64,000 nucleotides of DNA from Chachezhania antarctica (lineage in GTDB: Bacteria; Pseudomonadota; Alphaproteobacteria; Rhodobacterales; Rhodobacteraceae). The position numbers and the translations under genes were made by a program. The stretch covers positions 124,001-188,000 of the forward strand of contig NZ_QZEX01000002.1 in NCBI RefSeq assembly GCF_003646465.1. The letters run 5' to 3'. The notes under the pieces were generated by a model. The model worked only from the letters and a program-made list of their open reading frames with translations, had not been told where the DNA came from and ran no database searches. Positions 44,723-56,734 of the stretch are shown here, piece by piece; the first letter of the stretch is position 1, and every line of letters begins with the position of its first letter.

Positions 44723-46269
44723 TTAGTGGGATGCGACCTGGGTCGCGGCCTTGGCCGCTTCCAGCGCGGTGTCATAGTGGTTGACCAGCGCCGCCGTGGA
44801 CGGGCCGATGATATCGGTGACGAGCGACGGGTAGACGCCCAGCAGAATGGTCATGACGACGAGCGGCGCGAAGATGAACCGTTCGCGCGGGCTCATGTCG
44901 GTGATCGCTTTCAGGCTTTCCTTGATCAGGTCACCCATGACGACCCGGCGATAAAGCCAGAGCGCATAAGCAGCCGAGAAGATCACGCCCGACGCCGCCA
45001 CGAAGACAACCCAGGTGTTGACCTGGAAGGCCCCCATCATGGTCAGGAATTCGCCCACGAACCCGGAGGTGCCCGGCAGGCCCACATTGGCCATGGTGAA
45101 CAGCATGAACACCGTCGCATAGGCCGGCATCCGGTTCACCAGTCCGCCATAGGCCGAGATCTCCCGCGTGTGCATCCGGTCGTAGATCACGCCGACACAC
45201 AGGAAGAGCGCCGCCGAGATGAAGCCGTGGCTGATCATCTGGAAGATCGCACCATCCAGCCCCTGCACGTTGGCGGCAAAGATGCCCATCGTGACAAAGC
45301 CCATGTGGGCCACCGATGAATAGGCGATCAGCTTCTTCATGTCCTCCTGCACCAGCGCCACAAGCGAGGTGTAGACGATGGCAATCGCGCTCAGCCACAA
45401 GACGACCGGCGCCATCACGTCGGCCCCGACCGGGAACATCGGCAACGAGAAGCGCAGGAAGCCGTAGCCGCCCATCTTCAGAAGGATCGCGGCCAGAACG
45501 ACCGACCCGGCCGTCGGCGCCTGGACGTGCGCGTCGGGCAGCCAGGTGTGCACCGGCCACATCGGCATCTTCACCGCGAAGCTGGCGAAGAAGGCCAGGA
45601 ACAGCAGTGTCTGCAAGCCCCCGATGACATGCACGCCCAGCACGCTGAACGCATCGGTACTGAACTGGTAGGTCAGAAGCTCGGCAATGTCGGTGGTGCC
45701 GGACATCGAATACATTGTGACCATGGCCACCAGCATCAGAACCGAACCGAAGAAGGTATAAAGGAAGAACTTGAACGCCGCGTAGACGCGATCCACCCCG
45801 CCCCAGATGCCGATGATCAGGAACATCGGGATCAGGCCGGCTTCGAAGAAGATGTAGAACAGCACGAGGTCGAGCGACATGAACACGCCCAGCATCAGCG
45901 ATTCAAGCAGCAGGAACGCGATCATGTATTCCTTGACGCGGGTCTTCACTTCCCAGCTGCACAGGATCGTCAGCGGCATGATGAAGGTCGTCAGCAGAAC
46001 GAACAGGACGGAAATCCCGTCGACGCCCATCTTGTACTTCAGGCCCAGAAGCCATTCGCCCTCTTCCACCATCTGGAAGCCCGTGTTCGACGCATCGAAC
46101 TGGAACAGGATCCCAAGCGAAACAAGGAACGTCACGGTGGTGGTGAACAGCGCGTAGTACTTGGCAAGCTGCTGCGCGGATTCGTCCGTCCCGCGCTGAA
46201 CGAGCGCAAGGATGACGGCGGCGACCATCGGCGTGAAGGTGACGATGGAAAGGATCGAGTCCGTCAGCA

Positions 46270-46270
<1 letters not shown>
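44723..46270 (-). CDS. nuoM: NADH-quinone oxidoreductase subunit M
   Basis: NuoM is an antiporter-like complex I membrane subunit. The 515-residue protein has about 14 helices, with the conserved glutamate region [14 protein letters not shown]-type ([14 protein letters not shown]), then [33 protein letters not shown] family block and [12 protein letters not shown]. It starts on the final base of the nuoL stop codon (TGATG). Confidence 0.97.
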
Positions 46271-48399
<2,129 letters not shown>

Positions 48400-48403
48400 G
48401 GGC

Positions 48404-48709
48404 TCACCCCTTCATCACGTTGACATCTTCCACCGCGATCGACCCACGGTTGCGGAAGAAACACACAAGAATGGCCAGACCGATCGCAGCCTCGGCGGCG
48501 GCGACGGTCAGCACGAACAACGTGAAGACCTGGCCCGTCAGATCCCCGAGAAAGCTCGAGAACGCGACAAGGTTGATGTTGACCGACAGAAGCATCAGCT
48601 CGATCGACATCAGCAGGATGATCACGTTCTTCCGGTTCAGGAAGAGACCGAAGATGCCGATCACGAACAGCGTGGCCGCGACGGTTAGGTAATGTTCGAG
48701 TCCGATCAT
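48404..48709 (-). CDS. nuoK: NADH-quinone oxidoreductase subunit K
   Basis: A 101-residue complex I membrane subunit with three helices. Typical features are [43 protein letters not shown] with the conserved glutamate, and [19 protein letters not shown] with the second one. It is 13 bases downstream of a very small unknown gene. Confidence 0.97.
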   Translation of the reverse strand: MIGLEHYLTVAATLFVIGIFGLFLNRKNVIILLMSIELMLLSVNINLVAFSSFLGDLTGQVFTLFVLTVAAAEAAIGLAILVCFFRNRGSIAVEDVNVMKG

Positions 48710-48722
48710 GTCCCTCGGTTCC

Positions 48723-48875
48723 TCAATTCAGTATGCCTATGGTCCCCGAAACGACCGCGGCGCATGTCATTAGGGCAGCCGTTTTCACGCCACTGCGGCC
48801 CCGGCGCCATTGGCCGACCATGGCGACGGGAATGAAAGCGGCTATGGCCACGGCGATCCAGCTTGCGGCCGGCAT
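48723..48875 (-). CDS. Very small membrane protein between nuoJ and nuoK
   Basis: A 50-codon gene read directly on the minus strand. It starts [20 protein letters not shown], has a basic centre (GQWRRGRSG) and a second hydrophobic stretch ([18 protein letters not shown]). Two membrane helices are predicted. The ATG overlaps the nuoJ stop codon as TGATG, the same coupling used elsewhere in this operon, and the gene ends 13 bases before nuoK. Rhodobacter capsulatus is known to carry unidentified reading frames among its nuo genes, so this may be one of them. Role in complex I is not shown. Confidence 0.7.
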   Translation of the reverse strand: MPAASWIAVAIAAFIPVAMVGQWRRGRSGVKTAALMTCAAVVSGTIGILN

Positions 48876-49477
48876 CACAACCCCTGCCCCGGTTTCACGT
48901 CCTTCAGTTCCATCGACTTCGCCGGATCGCGATAGATCTGGGTCAGGATGTCCTGACGCTTGATGTCGGTCCGGTGGCGCATGGTCAGCACGATGGCACC
49001 GATCATGGCGACCAGCAGGATCAGGCCGGCAAGCTGGAACAGAAGGAAGTACTTGTCGTAGAGCAGCATCCCCAGCGCGTTGGTGTTGGGAATGTCGGTG
49101 GGCGTCACGTTCTGGCGCAGACCTTCCGCCGCGGCGTTCGCATCCCATGCCCCGAAGGCCAGGAAGAACTGCATCAGCAGCACCAGCGCGATCACCAGTG
49201 CCAGCGGCATGTATTTCGCCATCTCGGCCTTCAGCTCGGCGAAATCGACGTCGAGCATCATGACCACGAAGAGAAACAGCACCATGACCGCTCCGACGTA
49301 GACGATGATCATCAGCATGGCCACGAATTCGGCGCCCAGGAGCACGAAGAGTCCGGCCGAAGACAGGAAGGCCAGGATCAGCCACAGGACCGAATGGACC
49401 GGCTGACGCGATATGACGGTAAAGAACCCGCCGACCAGCACGCAGATAGCAAAGAGGTAGAAGGAAAAGGCGATCAT
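48875..49477 (-). CDS. nuoJ: NADH-quinone oxidoreductase subunit J
   Basis: A 200-residue complex I membrane subunit with five helices. The conserved third-helix block [30 protein letters not shown] is the NuoJ signature that contains the pi-bulge helix. A soluble C-terminal tail follows ([19 protein letters not shown]). The start overlaps the CMD gene by 4 bases. Confidence 0.97.
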   Translation of the reverse strand: MIAFSFYLFAICVLVGGFFTVISRQPVHSVLWLILAFLSSAGLFVLLGAEFVAMLMIIVYVGAVMVLFLFVVMMLDVDFAELKAEMAKYMPLALVIALVLLMQFFLAFGAWDANAAAEGLRQNVTPTDIPNTNALGMLLYDKYFLLFQLAGLILLVAMIGAIVLTMRHRTDIKRQDILTQIYRDPAKSMELKDVKPGQGL

Positions 49478-49881
49478 GTCGCTTGCTCCTCGGGCTTGTC
49501 CAGAACCTGGCGCGCCAGTTCAAGCGCCCGGGTCATGGCCGGGATGCCGGCGAATGCCGACATCTGGCCGATTGTTTCAATGATTTCCTGCTTGCGGGCG
49601 CCCGCTTCGACAGCGTGGCGCACCGTCTGGCGGATGGCCGCATCCGCCTGCGCGCCCTGCATGGTCAGGCCGGCCAGCGTCAGCAGAAGCCGCGTCCGGG
49701 CGTCGAGCCCGTCCTTGTTGACGGTGTTGCCGAACCAGAATTCCATCATCTCTTTCGGCATGGTCGGCCAGAGCTTTTCCAGCTCCTTCGCGGAAAAGCT
49801 CTCCATCGCAGGGTTGATCTTCTTCACCATGTCCAGAGACTGGCGCAGCATCGCCTCGAACGGGTTTTGCGGATCGGTCAT
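49474..49881 (-). CDS. Carboxymuconolactone decarboxylase-like protein inside the nuo operon
   Basis: A 135-residue helical protein of the CMD/AhpD superfamily ([41 protein letters not shown] region). AhpD-type enzymes use a CxxC pair; no cysteine is present here, so it is not a peroxidase reductase. Its N-terminal 50 residues ([22 protein letters not shown]) are amphipathic. It lies between nuoI and nuoJ and overlaps nuoJ by 4 bases, so its product is made together with complex I. A structural or assembly role is inferred from position only. Confidence 0.75.
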   Translation of the reverse strand: MTDPQNPFEAMLRQSLDMVKKINPAMESFSAKELEKLWPTMPKEMMEFWFGNTVNKDGLDARTRLLLTLAGLTMQGAQADAAIRQTVRHAVEAGARKQEIIETIGQMSAFAGIPAMTRALELARQVLDKPEEQAT

Positions 49882-49945
49882 GACCGGCCTCCCCGAACGC
49901 CCGTAGACGCCAGTTGCCCCGTTTCGATCTGATTGCGTGCACAGG

Positions 49946-50440
49946 TCATCGGTACGGTGCGTCCAGTTCCAGGTTCCGGGCGATCTCGGCTTCCCAGCGT
50001 TCGCCGTTGTCCAGCAGTTTTGCCTTGTCGTAGAACAGCTCCTCGCGCGTTTCCGCGGCGAATTCGAAGTTCGGACCTTCGACGATCGCGTCCACCGGGC
50101 AGGCTTCCTGGCAGAAACCGCAATAGATGCACTTCGTCATGTCGATGTCGTAGCGCGTGGTCCGGCGCGAGCCGTCTTCGCGCGGTTCGGCATCGATGGT
50201 GATGGCTTGCGCGGGGCAGATCGCCTCGCACAGTTTGCAGGCGATGCAACGCTCTTCCCCGTTGGGATAGCGGCGCAGCGCGTGTTCGCCCCGGAAACGG
50301 GGACTCAAGGGCCCCTTTTCATGGGGATAGTTGATCGTGTGCTTGGGCGAGAAGAAGTATTTGAACCCCAGCCGGAACCCTTTGAAGAAGTCGGCCAGAA
50401 GGAAATACTTGGCGGCGCGTCCGTAATCGATCTGCGTCAT
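49946..50440 (-). CDS. nuoI: NADH-quinone oxidoreductase subunit I
   Basis: A 164-residue peripheral-arm subunit with two 4Fe-4S clusters (N6a, N6b). The two ferredoxin motifs are [16 protein letters not shown] and [16 protein letters not shown]. The N-terminal [19 protein letters not shown] and [13 protein letters not shown] are the alphaproteobacterial/mitochondrial form. It lies 3 bases after nuoH. A 64-base gap follows before the CMD gene. Confidence 0.98.
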   Translation of the reverse strand: MTQIDYGRAAKYFLLADFFKGFRLGFKYFFSPKHTINYPHEKGPLSPRFRGEHALRRYPNGEERCIACKLCEAICPAQAITIDAEPREDGSRRTTRYDIDMTKCIYCGFCQEACPVDAIVEGPNFEFAAETREELFYDKAKLLDNGERWEAEIARNLELDAPYR

Positions 50441-50443
50441 GGA

Positions 50444-51484
50444 TCAGCCTCCCACGGCCCAGCGGGCATACGTGCCCCAGAGCCAGTCGAATTTCGCGGC
50501 GAAGGCAACAAAGACCACCCAGACCAGGCTCATCGGCAGGAACACCTTCCAGCCCAGCCGCATCAGCTGGTCGTACCGGTAACGCGGGGTGATCGCCTTC
50601 ACCATGGAGAACAGGAAGAACACGATGATCATCTTGCCGATCATCCACAGCAGCCCATCGGGCAGCCCCGGCACCGGAGACAGCCAGCCACCGAAGAACA
50701 GCAGCGTGACCAGCGCGCACATCAGCGTCATCGCCACCAGTTCGCCCAAGAAGAACAGGACGAAGGGCGTGGACGAGTATTCCACCTGATAGCCCGCCAC
50801 CAGTTCCGATTCCGCTTCCGGAAGGTCGAAGGGCGGGCGGTTGGTTTCGGCCAGGGCCGAAATGAAGAACAGGAACAACATCGGGAAATGCGGCAGCCAG
50901 TACCAAGAGAAGAGACCGAAATCGCCCTTCTGCGAGGCGACGATGGCGCCGAAGTTCATGGACCCGGACGAAATGATCACCCCGATGATGATCAGCCCGA
51001 TCGACACCTCGTACGAGATCATCTGAGCGGCGGACCGGAGCGAGCCCAGGAACGGATACTTGGAGTTCGAGGCCCATCCGCCCATGATCACGCCGTACAC
51101 TTCCAGCGACGAGATCGCGAAGACGTACAGGATGGCCACGTTGATGTTGGCGACGACCAGATCGTCCCCGAAAGGGATCACCGCCCAGGCGATCAGCGCC
51201 ATCACGGTCGAGATGATCGGCGCCAGAATGAAAACGAACCGGTCTGCACCGGCGGGGAAGACGACCTCTTTCACAATGTATTTCGCGAAGTCGGCAAAGC
51301 TTTGCAAAAGGCCGAAGGCGCCCACCACGTTCGGGCCGCGGCGCAGCTGGACGGCAGCCCAGATCTTGCGCTCGGCCAGCATGATGAAGGCCTGTGCTAC
51401 CAGCAGCGGCAGCAGGACAAGAAGGATCTGTCCGATGATGACCAATGCGATGCCGAGATAGGTGTCGGAGAAGAAGCTAGCCAT
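50444..51484 (-). CDS. nuoH: NADH-quinone oxidoreductase subunit H
   Basis: A 346-residue complex I membrane subunit at the junction with the peripheral arm, forming part of the quinone chamber. About eight helices are seen. Conserved loops are [25 protein letters not shown] and [27 protein letters not shown]. It lies 6 bases after the small lipoprotein gene. Confidence 0.98.
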   Translation of the reverse strand: MASFFSDTYLGIALVIIGQILLVLLPLLVAQAFIMLAERKIWAAVQLRRGPNVVGAFGLLQSFADFAKYIVKEVVFPAGADRFVFILAPIISTVMALIAWAVIPFGDDLVVANINVAILYVFAISSLEVYGVIMGGWASNSKYPFLGSLRSAAQMISYEVSIGLIIIGVIISSGSMNFGAIVASQKGDFGLFSWYWLPHFPMLFLFFISALAETNRPPFDLPEAESELVAGYQVEYSSTPFVLFFLGELVAMTLMCALVTLLFFGGWLSPVPGLPDGLLWMIGKMIIVFFLFSMVKAITPRYRYDQLMRLGWKVFLPMSLVWVVFVAFAAKFDWLWGTYARWAVGG

Positions 51485-51490
51485 TGGTCC

Positions 51491-51889
51491 TCACACCGTT
51501 GGTATTCCATTTTCCTGGCAGGCTGCGACGATAACTTCGGCGTCCAACGTACGCAGCCCCTGGGGCAGTGCCGGCGAAATCGTGTAAACCGCATCTGCGA
51601 CCCACATGCTACCCTTTTCCCGCAGATTTGTGCGCAAATGCCGCGCAAAGTTATACCCGCGAACAAGAGCATACTGCGCTGCGGCACAATCCGCAAAAGC
51701 CGTCAGATCGGCAGGGCTTCGCGGATCCTCGACCGTCACAATAAACTGCACCAGATCGTCGTCCAGCAGACGCGTTTCGACCGTTCCGTATTCGGGCGGC
51801 GGCCCGCCCGCGTCCATGCGTTCTGCCGGGTCGCAGCCCATCAGGAAAAGGCCCGCGAACCCTGCCACAAACGCGCCTTTCGGCATCAT
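51491..51889 (-). CDS. Small lipoprotein between nuoG and nuoH
   Basis: A 132-residue protein with a lipoprotein signal ([15 protein letters not shown], lipidated cysteine at about 19). The mature part holds cysteines in [12 protein letters not shown] and [10 protein letters not shown], which could form a disulfide in the periplasm. No domain is recognised. The start overlaps the nuoG stop as ATGA, so it is translated together with complex I. In function it could be an envelope factor for complex I assembly, but nothing in the sequence shows this. Confidence 0.72.
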   Translation of the reverse strand: MMPKGAFVAGFAGLFLMGCDPAERMDAGGPPPEYGTVETRLLDDDLVQFIVTVEDPRSPADLTAFADCAAAQYALVRGYNFARHLRTNLREKGSMWVADAVYTISPALPQGLRTLDAEVIVAACQENGIPTV

Positions 51890-53901
51890 TCGGCGGCGAT
51901 CTTTTCCCCGTCACGTGCCGAGGCCCGGGCCGACATCTCGGCCATCAGCGCAGAGGCACGGGCAATCGGGTTCGACAGGTAGAAGTCCGGCACCGCGTTG
52001 CCGAAGTCGCCGCTGACCAGTGTGCCGGCCTCCAGCGGCTGGATCTCGTTCTCCGGAACCTCGTCGATTTTCGCGAGGTGTGGCACTTGGGACACCAAAG
52101 CCTGCCGGAGTTGTGCAAGCGAATCAAATGGAAGCGTCGCGCCAAGCTCGGCCGACAGCGCCCGGAGAATCGCCCAGTTCTCTTTCGCCTGCCCCGGCGC
52201 GAAGCCCGAGCGCAGCGCAAGTTGCGGGCGGCCTTCGGTGTTGACGAACAGCCCCTGCTCCTCCGTGTAGGCCGCGCCTGGCAGGATCACGTCGGCGCGG
52301 TGTGCGCCGCGATCCCCGTGCGAGCCCTGGTAGATCACGAACGGACCATCGGCGATCTCGACCTCGTCGGCGCCAAGGTTGTAGATGACCTCGGCCTCCG
52401 TCACGGCGCCCATGCCATCGTCGTTCACGGCATCCACATCCATCGCGCCCACGCGGGACGCGGCCGAATGCAGAACCAGCAGCTTGCTGCCGGTCTTGGA
52501 CACGACATCCTGCGCGGCAGCCAGGACCGCGGCCCCGTCTTCGCCTTGCAGGGCACCCTGCCCCACGATCACGACGGAGGGCTTGTCCTTGACGTCATTG
52601 AAGGTTTTGCCCTGAAGATCGCTCAGCGCCTTGCGGTCGGTGCCCATGTGGACATAATCGAACGTCAGGTCCACGGCCTCGCCGATCAGCGCGACCTGGG
52701 CGCCGTGGCTCCAAGCCTTGCGGATGCGGGCGTTCAGGACAGGCGCTTCGACAGCCGGGTTGGTGCCGATCAGCATGACGTATTCGGCGTGGTCGATATC
52801 CTCGATCAACGCGTTTCCGACATAGGCGCCACGGTTGCCCGCCGGCAATTTTGCACCATCGGTGCGGCATTCGACGACGCCGCCCTGCCCTTCGACCAGC
52901 TGCTTCAGCGCAAAGGTGGCTTCGACCGGCGCCAGATCCCCGACAAGGCCCACGATCTTCTTGCCCTTCATGCCTTCGGCCGCTGCGGCCAGGGCTTCGG
53001 GCCAGGTTGCAGGCTTCAGCTTGCCGTCCTTGCGGATGTAAGGCTTGTCCAGACGTTGGCGGCGCAGGCCGTCCCAGACAAAGCGCGTCTTGTCGGAGAT
53101 CCATTCCTCGTTCACGCCGTCATGGTTCCGCGGCAGGATCCGCATCACTTCGCGGCCTTTCGTGTCCACCCGGATGTTGGAGCCAAGCGCATCCATCACG
53201 TCGATGGTTTCCGTCTTCGTCAGTTCCCACGGGCGGGCGGTGAAGGCATAGGGCTTCGACACCAGCGCGCCCACCGGGCACAGGTCGATGATGTTGCCCT
53301 GCAGGTTCGAATGCAGTGTCTCGTTCAGGTACGACGTGATCTCGGCATCTTCCCCGCGGCCCGTCTGGCCCATCTGGTGGATGCCGGCGACTTCGGTCGT
53401 GAAGCGCACGCAGCGGGTGCACGAGATGCAGCGCGTCATGTGGGTTTCGACCAGCGGGCCAAGATCCAGATCGGTCGAGGCACGCTTGGGTTCGCGATAG
53501 CGCGAGAAATCAACGCCGTAGGCCATGGCCTGATCCTGAAGATCGCATTCGCCGCCCTGGTCGCAGATCGGGCAATCCAGCGGATGGTTGATCAGCAGGA
53601 ACTCCATCACGCCCTCGCGGGCCTTCTTGACCATGGGAGAGTTCGTCTTGACCACCGGCGCCTGGCCTTCCGGCCCCGGCCGCAGGTCGCGGACCTGCAT
53701 GGCGCAGGACGCAGCCGGCTTCGGCGGGCCGCCCACGACTTCCACAAGACACATCCGGCAGTTGCCTGCGATGGACAGCCGTTCGTGATAGCAGAAGCGC
53801 GGAATCTCGATCCCGGCCTGTTCGCAGGCCTGGATCAGGGTCATCGCGCCATCCACTTCGACTTCCCGTCCATCGATGACGATCTTGCGGAGGTCGGACA
53901 T
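51886..53901 (-). CDS. nuoG: NADH-quinone oxidoreductase subunit G
   Basis: NuoG is the large iron-sulfur subunit of the NADH-dehydrogenase module. At 671 residues it is the short alphaproteobacterial/mitochondrial (NDUFS1) form. The 2Fe-2S ferredoxin domain has [18 protein letters not shown] with the outlying Cys in SCAMQVRD. The His-Cys3 4Fe-4S motif is [19 protein letters not shown], and the third cluster motif is [10 protein letters not shown]. The C-terminal molybdopterin-oxidoreductase-like domain lacks a cofactor site. It is 2 bases downstream of a DUF5333 gene. Confidence 0.97.
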   Translation of the reverse strand: MSDLRKIVIDGREVEVDGAMTLIQACEQAGIEIPRFCYHERLSIAGNCRMCLVEVVGGPPKPAASCAMQVRDLRPGPEGQAPVVKTNSPMVKKAREGVMEFLLINHPLDCPICDQGGECDLQDQAMAYGVDFSRYREPKRASTDLDLGPLVETHMTRCISCTRCVRFTTEVAGIHQMGQTGRGEDAEITSYLNETLHSNLQGNIIDLCPVGALVSKPYAFTARPWELTKTETIDVMDALGSNIRVDTKGREVMRILPRNHDGVNEEWISDKTRFVWDGLRRQRLDKPYIRKDGKLKPATWPEALAAAAEGMKGKKIVGLVGDLAPVEATFALKQLVEGQGGVVECRTDGAKLPAGNRGAYVGNALIEDIDHAEYVMLIGTNPAVEAPVLNARIRKAWSHGAQVALIGEAVDLTFDYVHMGTDRKALSDLQGKTFNDVKDKPSVVIVGQGALQGEDGAAVLAAAQDVVSKTGSKLLVLHSAASRVGAMDVDAVNDDGMGAVTEAEVIYNLGADEVEIADGPFVIYQGSHGDRGAHRADVILPGAAYTEEQGLFVNTEGRPQLALRSGFAPGQAKENWAILRALSAELGATLPFDSLAQLRQALVSQVPHLAKIDEVPENEIQPLEAGTLVSGDFGNAVPDFYLSNPIARASALMAEMSARASARDGEKIAAE

Positions 53902-53903
53902 GG

Positions 53904-54338
53904 CTATTTCTCCTTCAGCAGCGCTCCGATAGCGCTTCCCTTGGCAATTTCGGCGCGCCCGTAGGCGCAGTATGTCTGCGGGTCGCTCACCGGCCCGTAA
54001 TCGGCCAGGATTTCCATCCCCTTGGCGCGCATCCGGGCCTTTTCTTCCGGCGACTTCACATAGGCCCGGATCTCGTCATCCGTATAGCCCAACTCATTGG
54101 CGCGTGCCCGCAAATTCCACAAGACCCCGATGCCTTTCGTCACCCGACCGGAGATCGAGGGACACACTTCGCGTATTTCATTGGCAACCGCGACGGCAAA
54201 GAGCGGATCTTCGATTTCGGGCACGTCGCGCAGCGACGGTTTGGCCAGCGCCATTCCGGGCGCGGCCGCGGCCACACAGGCGAATATGGCCAATGCGCGG
54301 CCCAGCGGTCTGGCTGCGGTTCTGAATGTGGATTGCAT
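53904..54338 (-). CDS. DUF5333 exported protein, copy 1
   Basis: A 144-residue protein with a signal peptide ([21 protein letters not shown]). The mature part is helical with the pattern [11 protein letters not shown] ... [12 protein letters not shown] ... [19 protein letters not shown]. The two cysteines could pair in the periplasm. The same pattern occurs in the gene at 56297-56734, so the two are paralogues. The ATG at 54338 is chosen because GGAGG lies 5 bases upstream. It lies directly before nuoG. The function is unknown; I recognise the family as DUF5333, linked to nuo operons of Rhodobacterales. Confidence 0.75.
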   Translation of the reverse strand: MQSTFRTAARPLGRALAIFACVAAAAPGMALAKPSLRDVPEIEDPLFAVAVANEIREVCPSISGRVTKGIGVLWNLRARANELGYTDDEIRAYVKSPEEKARMRAKGMEILADYGPVSDPQTYCAYGRAEIAKGSAIGALLKEK

Positions 54339-54436
54339 CGCATCCTCCATGGTTCGGTCGATCGCACCTGGCCCCGACCGCAGCAAGATATGCAATATCA
54401 TCCCCGTTCACAGAGGGCGAGAGCAACGGACCGCGG

Positions 54437-54778
54437 TCAAGGATCGCAGCGACCGGTCAAAATCAGGTTACCGTCCGAGATCCGAAGTGCCCCGTCGGGG
54501 GCATCAGGACCGTTCGTCCAGATGATTTCCGACGTCCCGAAATTGTGGATGCAATAGGTCGTGCCCTGGTAGCGCCCCGCCTCGCGCGCGCCTTCGACGG
54601 ATTTGCCCGCGTCGCGCACGACGACTTCGAACGGCGCAAGGCTGTTCTTGTCGGTCCCCTTGGCCTTGCCCCGGAACTGGTAGCCGTCGAATCTCGGCAC
54701 CCGGTCGTCGATGGTCGAACCGCAGCCCGCAAGACCGGCGAGAATGCCCCCCAGGACAAGAACGGATGTTGCCCGCAT
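54437..54778 (-). CDS. Small lipoprotein of unknown function in the nuo operon
   Basis: A 113-residue protein starting MRATSVLVLGGILAGLAGCGS, a clear lipoprotein signal (lipidated Cys at about 19). The mature domain has mixed beta pattern (YQFRGKAKGTDKNSLAPFEVVVRD) and two late cysteines (TTYCIHNFG ... TGRCDP). The ATG at 54778 is set by the signal peptide. It is one of the accessory genes between nuoF and nuoG. I do not recognise a family. Confidence 0.65.
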   Translation of the reverse strand: MRATSVLVLGGILAGLAGCGSTIDDRVPRFDGYQFRGKAKGTDKNSLAPFEVVVRDAGKSVEGAREAGRYQGTTYCIHNFGTSEIIWTNGPDAPDGALRISDGNLILTGRCDP

Positions 54779-54938
54779 TGAACGCGTTCCCTCAATTTCC
54801 CTGCGATGCCCCCGCGCCTGCCTTGGCGCGCATCGCCACGGCCCCACAAAAAGGTACGGTGACCGGTTACAGGGAAATGCCCGATTGCGGCAGGTGTTTC
54901 AACCTATTGCGCGATCTTCCGCAACCGCCCCTTGCGGC

Positions 54939-55367
54939 CTAGAACGCGAAGGCACCGATCAGGGCGAAGACGGCCAGGACCCCGCAACAGGCCCAGCCCA
55001 CCGTGAAGACGATGCTGCGCACGCCCATGTTGGGCTTGCCCAGACCGGCGATGTGAATCACCAGGTGCACGATCCGCGCGATCAGGAAGATCGATGCCAG
55101 CCAGTTCACCCAGAACGGGCTCGCCCCCACCAGGATGGCCGAAATCGTGGCCAGCGCGAAGGGGCCGCTGTTTTCCATCGCGTTCAGATAGGCGCGATCG
55201 AGACGGTACACCGGATCGGAATAGTCTTCGGGCGGCGTGCCGCCGGCCTCGACCCCCGCCGCGGACTTCCGGGCCGCCGAAACCGGGCTGAGCAGCAGCA
55301 CGATCAGGGCATAGAGCGCCAGCGCGGCAATCGCGTGCGAATAGGGTGCAAATTGTTCCATGACCAT
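54939..55367 (-). CDS. MAPEG family membrane protein
   Basis: A 142-residue inner-membrane protein with four helices, matching the MAPEG (eicosanoid/glutathione metabolism-like) family: AYLNAMENSGPFALATISAIL is the family block with the conserved Asn/Glu region, and helix 4 ends CGVLAVFALIGAFAF. Eukaryotic members use glutathione; the bacterial role is unknown. The start at 55367 has GGAG 5 bases upstream; an ATG two codons later is possible. It lies within the nuoF-nuoG accessory block. Confidence 0.8.
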   Translation of the reverse strand: MVMEQFAPYSHAIAALALYALIVLLLSPVSAARKSAAGVEAGGTPPEDYSDPVYRLDRAYLNAMENSGPFALATISAILVGASPFWVNWLASIFLIARIVHLVIHIAGLGKPNMGVRSIVFTVGWACCGVLAVFALIGAFAF

Positions 55368-55465
55368 GAACTCTCCCGGACTGGTTCCACGGGGAAAGCG
55401 TTAGCAAAGCCCCCGGCCCGCGTCGCTGAATGAGTGCAGGCTCACACAAACGTTACAGCGTGGCC

Positions 55466-56200
55466 TTATCGCCGGGTCATGCGCCGCCCCAGGAAGCGGA
55501 CAGTGTCGAGATTGCCGAAATCGACCGCATTGTCCCATCCCTGCTCGGTTTTCAGGTTCACCGTCCGAAGCGGGATTTCCGGTCCGGGATATCCGAACAG
55601 TTCGAAATCGCGGGCATAGAGCGCGGCCAGCCGGGTCACGTCTTCCGGCGCTTCGGGCTTGCCCTGATCGGACGACCGCCGGTTGCGATGGCCGACCTCG
55701 CCTTCCGGCAGCGGCGCGCCCTGCTCTTGCAGGAACCGGTTCAGCCCGGCCTTCCAGTCCGGATCCTCCAGATGCAGGACGGTGTCGGCCAGTTTCGTGT
55801 CGCCGATATGGGTATAGGCGTTCATCGGGCAGAAGTGGATGTACGCGGGATCGTGGCGGATCTTGATCGACGTGATCTCGTCCAGCATTTCGTCTGCGGT
55901 CCTGCGAATCCGGTAGCTGTGCTGGTGGAAATGCTGCCCCACGGCCGAGGCAAAGCGCGCAACCGGATCGCGGACGATGGCGCAGGTGGGATAGGTTCGG
56001 ACCGCCTCCAGATCCTTGTCGGGCAGGTCCAGAAGCGGGCGATGAGCCATGTCGACGAACCGCTGGAACCGTTCGTCCCAATCCCAGCCCCAGTAGGAGA
56101 CGGCGGAAGGATCGGCCGTCATGATGTACCGGCGCACCGACTTGCCCGCACATTTAGGAATGTGGAGGAAGACGAACCTGTACGTGTGGGAAATGATCAC
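55466..56200 (-). CDS. Sulfotransferase-family protein
   Basis: A 244-residue protein of the sulfotransferase family 2 type. The 5'-phosphosulfate-binding loop is FVFLHIPKCAGKSVRRY, near the N-terminus, and the 3'-phosphate motif is IVRDPVARFASAV. PAPS is the expected donor; the acceptor (carbohydrate or lipid) is unknown. The start is taken as GTG at 56200, with AGGGA upstream, because relatives begin with I-I-S-H; a longer GTG frame from 56239 is possible. Its presence inside a complex I operon is unusual. Confidence 0.72.
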   Translation of the reverse strand: MIISHTYRFVFLHIPKCAGKSVRRYIMTADPSAVSYWGWDWDERFQRFVDMAHRPLLDLPDKDLEAVRTYPTCAIVRDPVARFASAVGQHFHQHSYRIRRTADEMLDEITSIKIRHDPAYIHFCPMNAYTHIGDTKLADTVLHLEDPDWKAGLNRFLQEQGAPLPEGEVGHRNRRSSDQGKPEAPEDVTRLAALYARDFELFGYPGPEIPLRTVNLKTEQGWDNAVDFGNLDTVRFLGRRMTRR

Positions 56201-56296
56201 CGCGGGTCCCTGCCTGCCCTGTCCCGGTCTTGCCGACACGGGATCACCGTTACCGGAGAGCGGCCGAAAAGGTCAACGCACGCCAGGGTCAGGACC

Positions 56297-56734
56297 CTAG
56301 GACAGCGACAAAAGCCGGCCCACGGCCGTGCCCTTTTCGATCTCGGACGCGCCCACGGCACAGAACGACTCCCGGTCGCCCTTTTTCGCGCCGCGCTCGT
56401 CCATGTAACGCACGGCGTCGGCCGAGATCCTGTCGCGATTGATCGTGTTGAAAGCCGTCTCGATCTCGGCCTGGGTGAACCCGGCGTCGATCAGTTGCGC
56501 GATATAGGCCTGGGTCATCGCATCGCGGTCGTCGAAGGCGAGCGTTATGCCGTAGGCACTGCACGATTCCGCAATCGCCTGCGCGGTCGACACCACGCGG
56601 ATATAGCTTTCGACGGCAGTTTTCGCAGTGGCGCCGGGCGGCGGCGCCATGACGGGAACGGGCGTGGCCGTGCAGCTGGCGAGAGCCGCGGCCAGCGCAC
56701 CGGCAAAAAAGATCCGTACCGGGTTAATCATCAT
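56297..56734 (-). CDS. DUF5333 lipoprotein, copy 2
   Basis: A 145-residue lipoprotein ([16 protein letters not shown] lipobox, Cys at about 21) whose mature part parallels the gene at 53904-54338: [11 protein letters not shown] ... [13 protein letters not shown] ... [20 protein letters not shown]. Two conserved cysteines are again present. It overlaps the nuoF stop codon by ATGATGA, so it is coupled to nuoF. The two paralogues bracket the sulfotransferase/MAPEG/lipoprotein block. Confidence 0.72.
   Translation of the reverse strand: MMINPVRIFFAGALAAALASCTATPVPVMAPPPGATAKTAVESYIRVVSTAQAIAESCSAYGITLAFDDRDAMTQAYIAQLIDAGFTQAEIETAFNTINRDRISADAVRYMDERGAKKGDRESFCAVGASEIEKGTAVGRLLSLS

Noticed and set aside
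43376-45319. Long hydrophilic plus-strand frame opposite nuoN and nuoM
   Set aside because: The antisense of hydrophobic membrane-protein codons gives Gln/Arg/His-rich sequence; it is a shadow.
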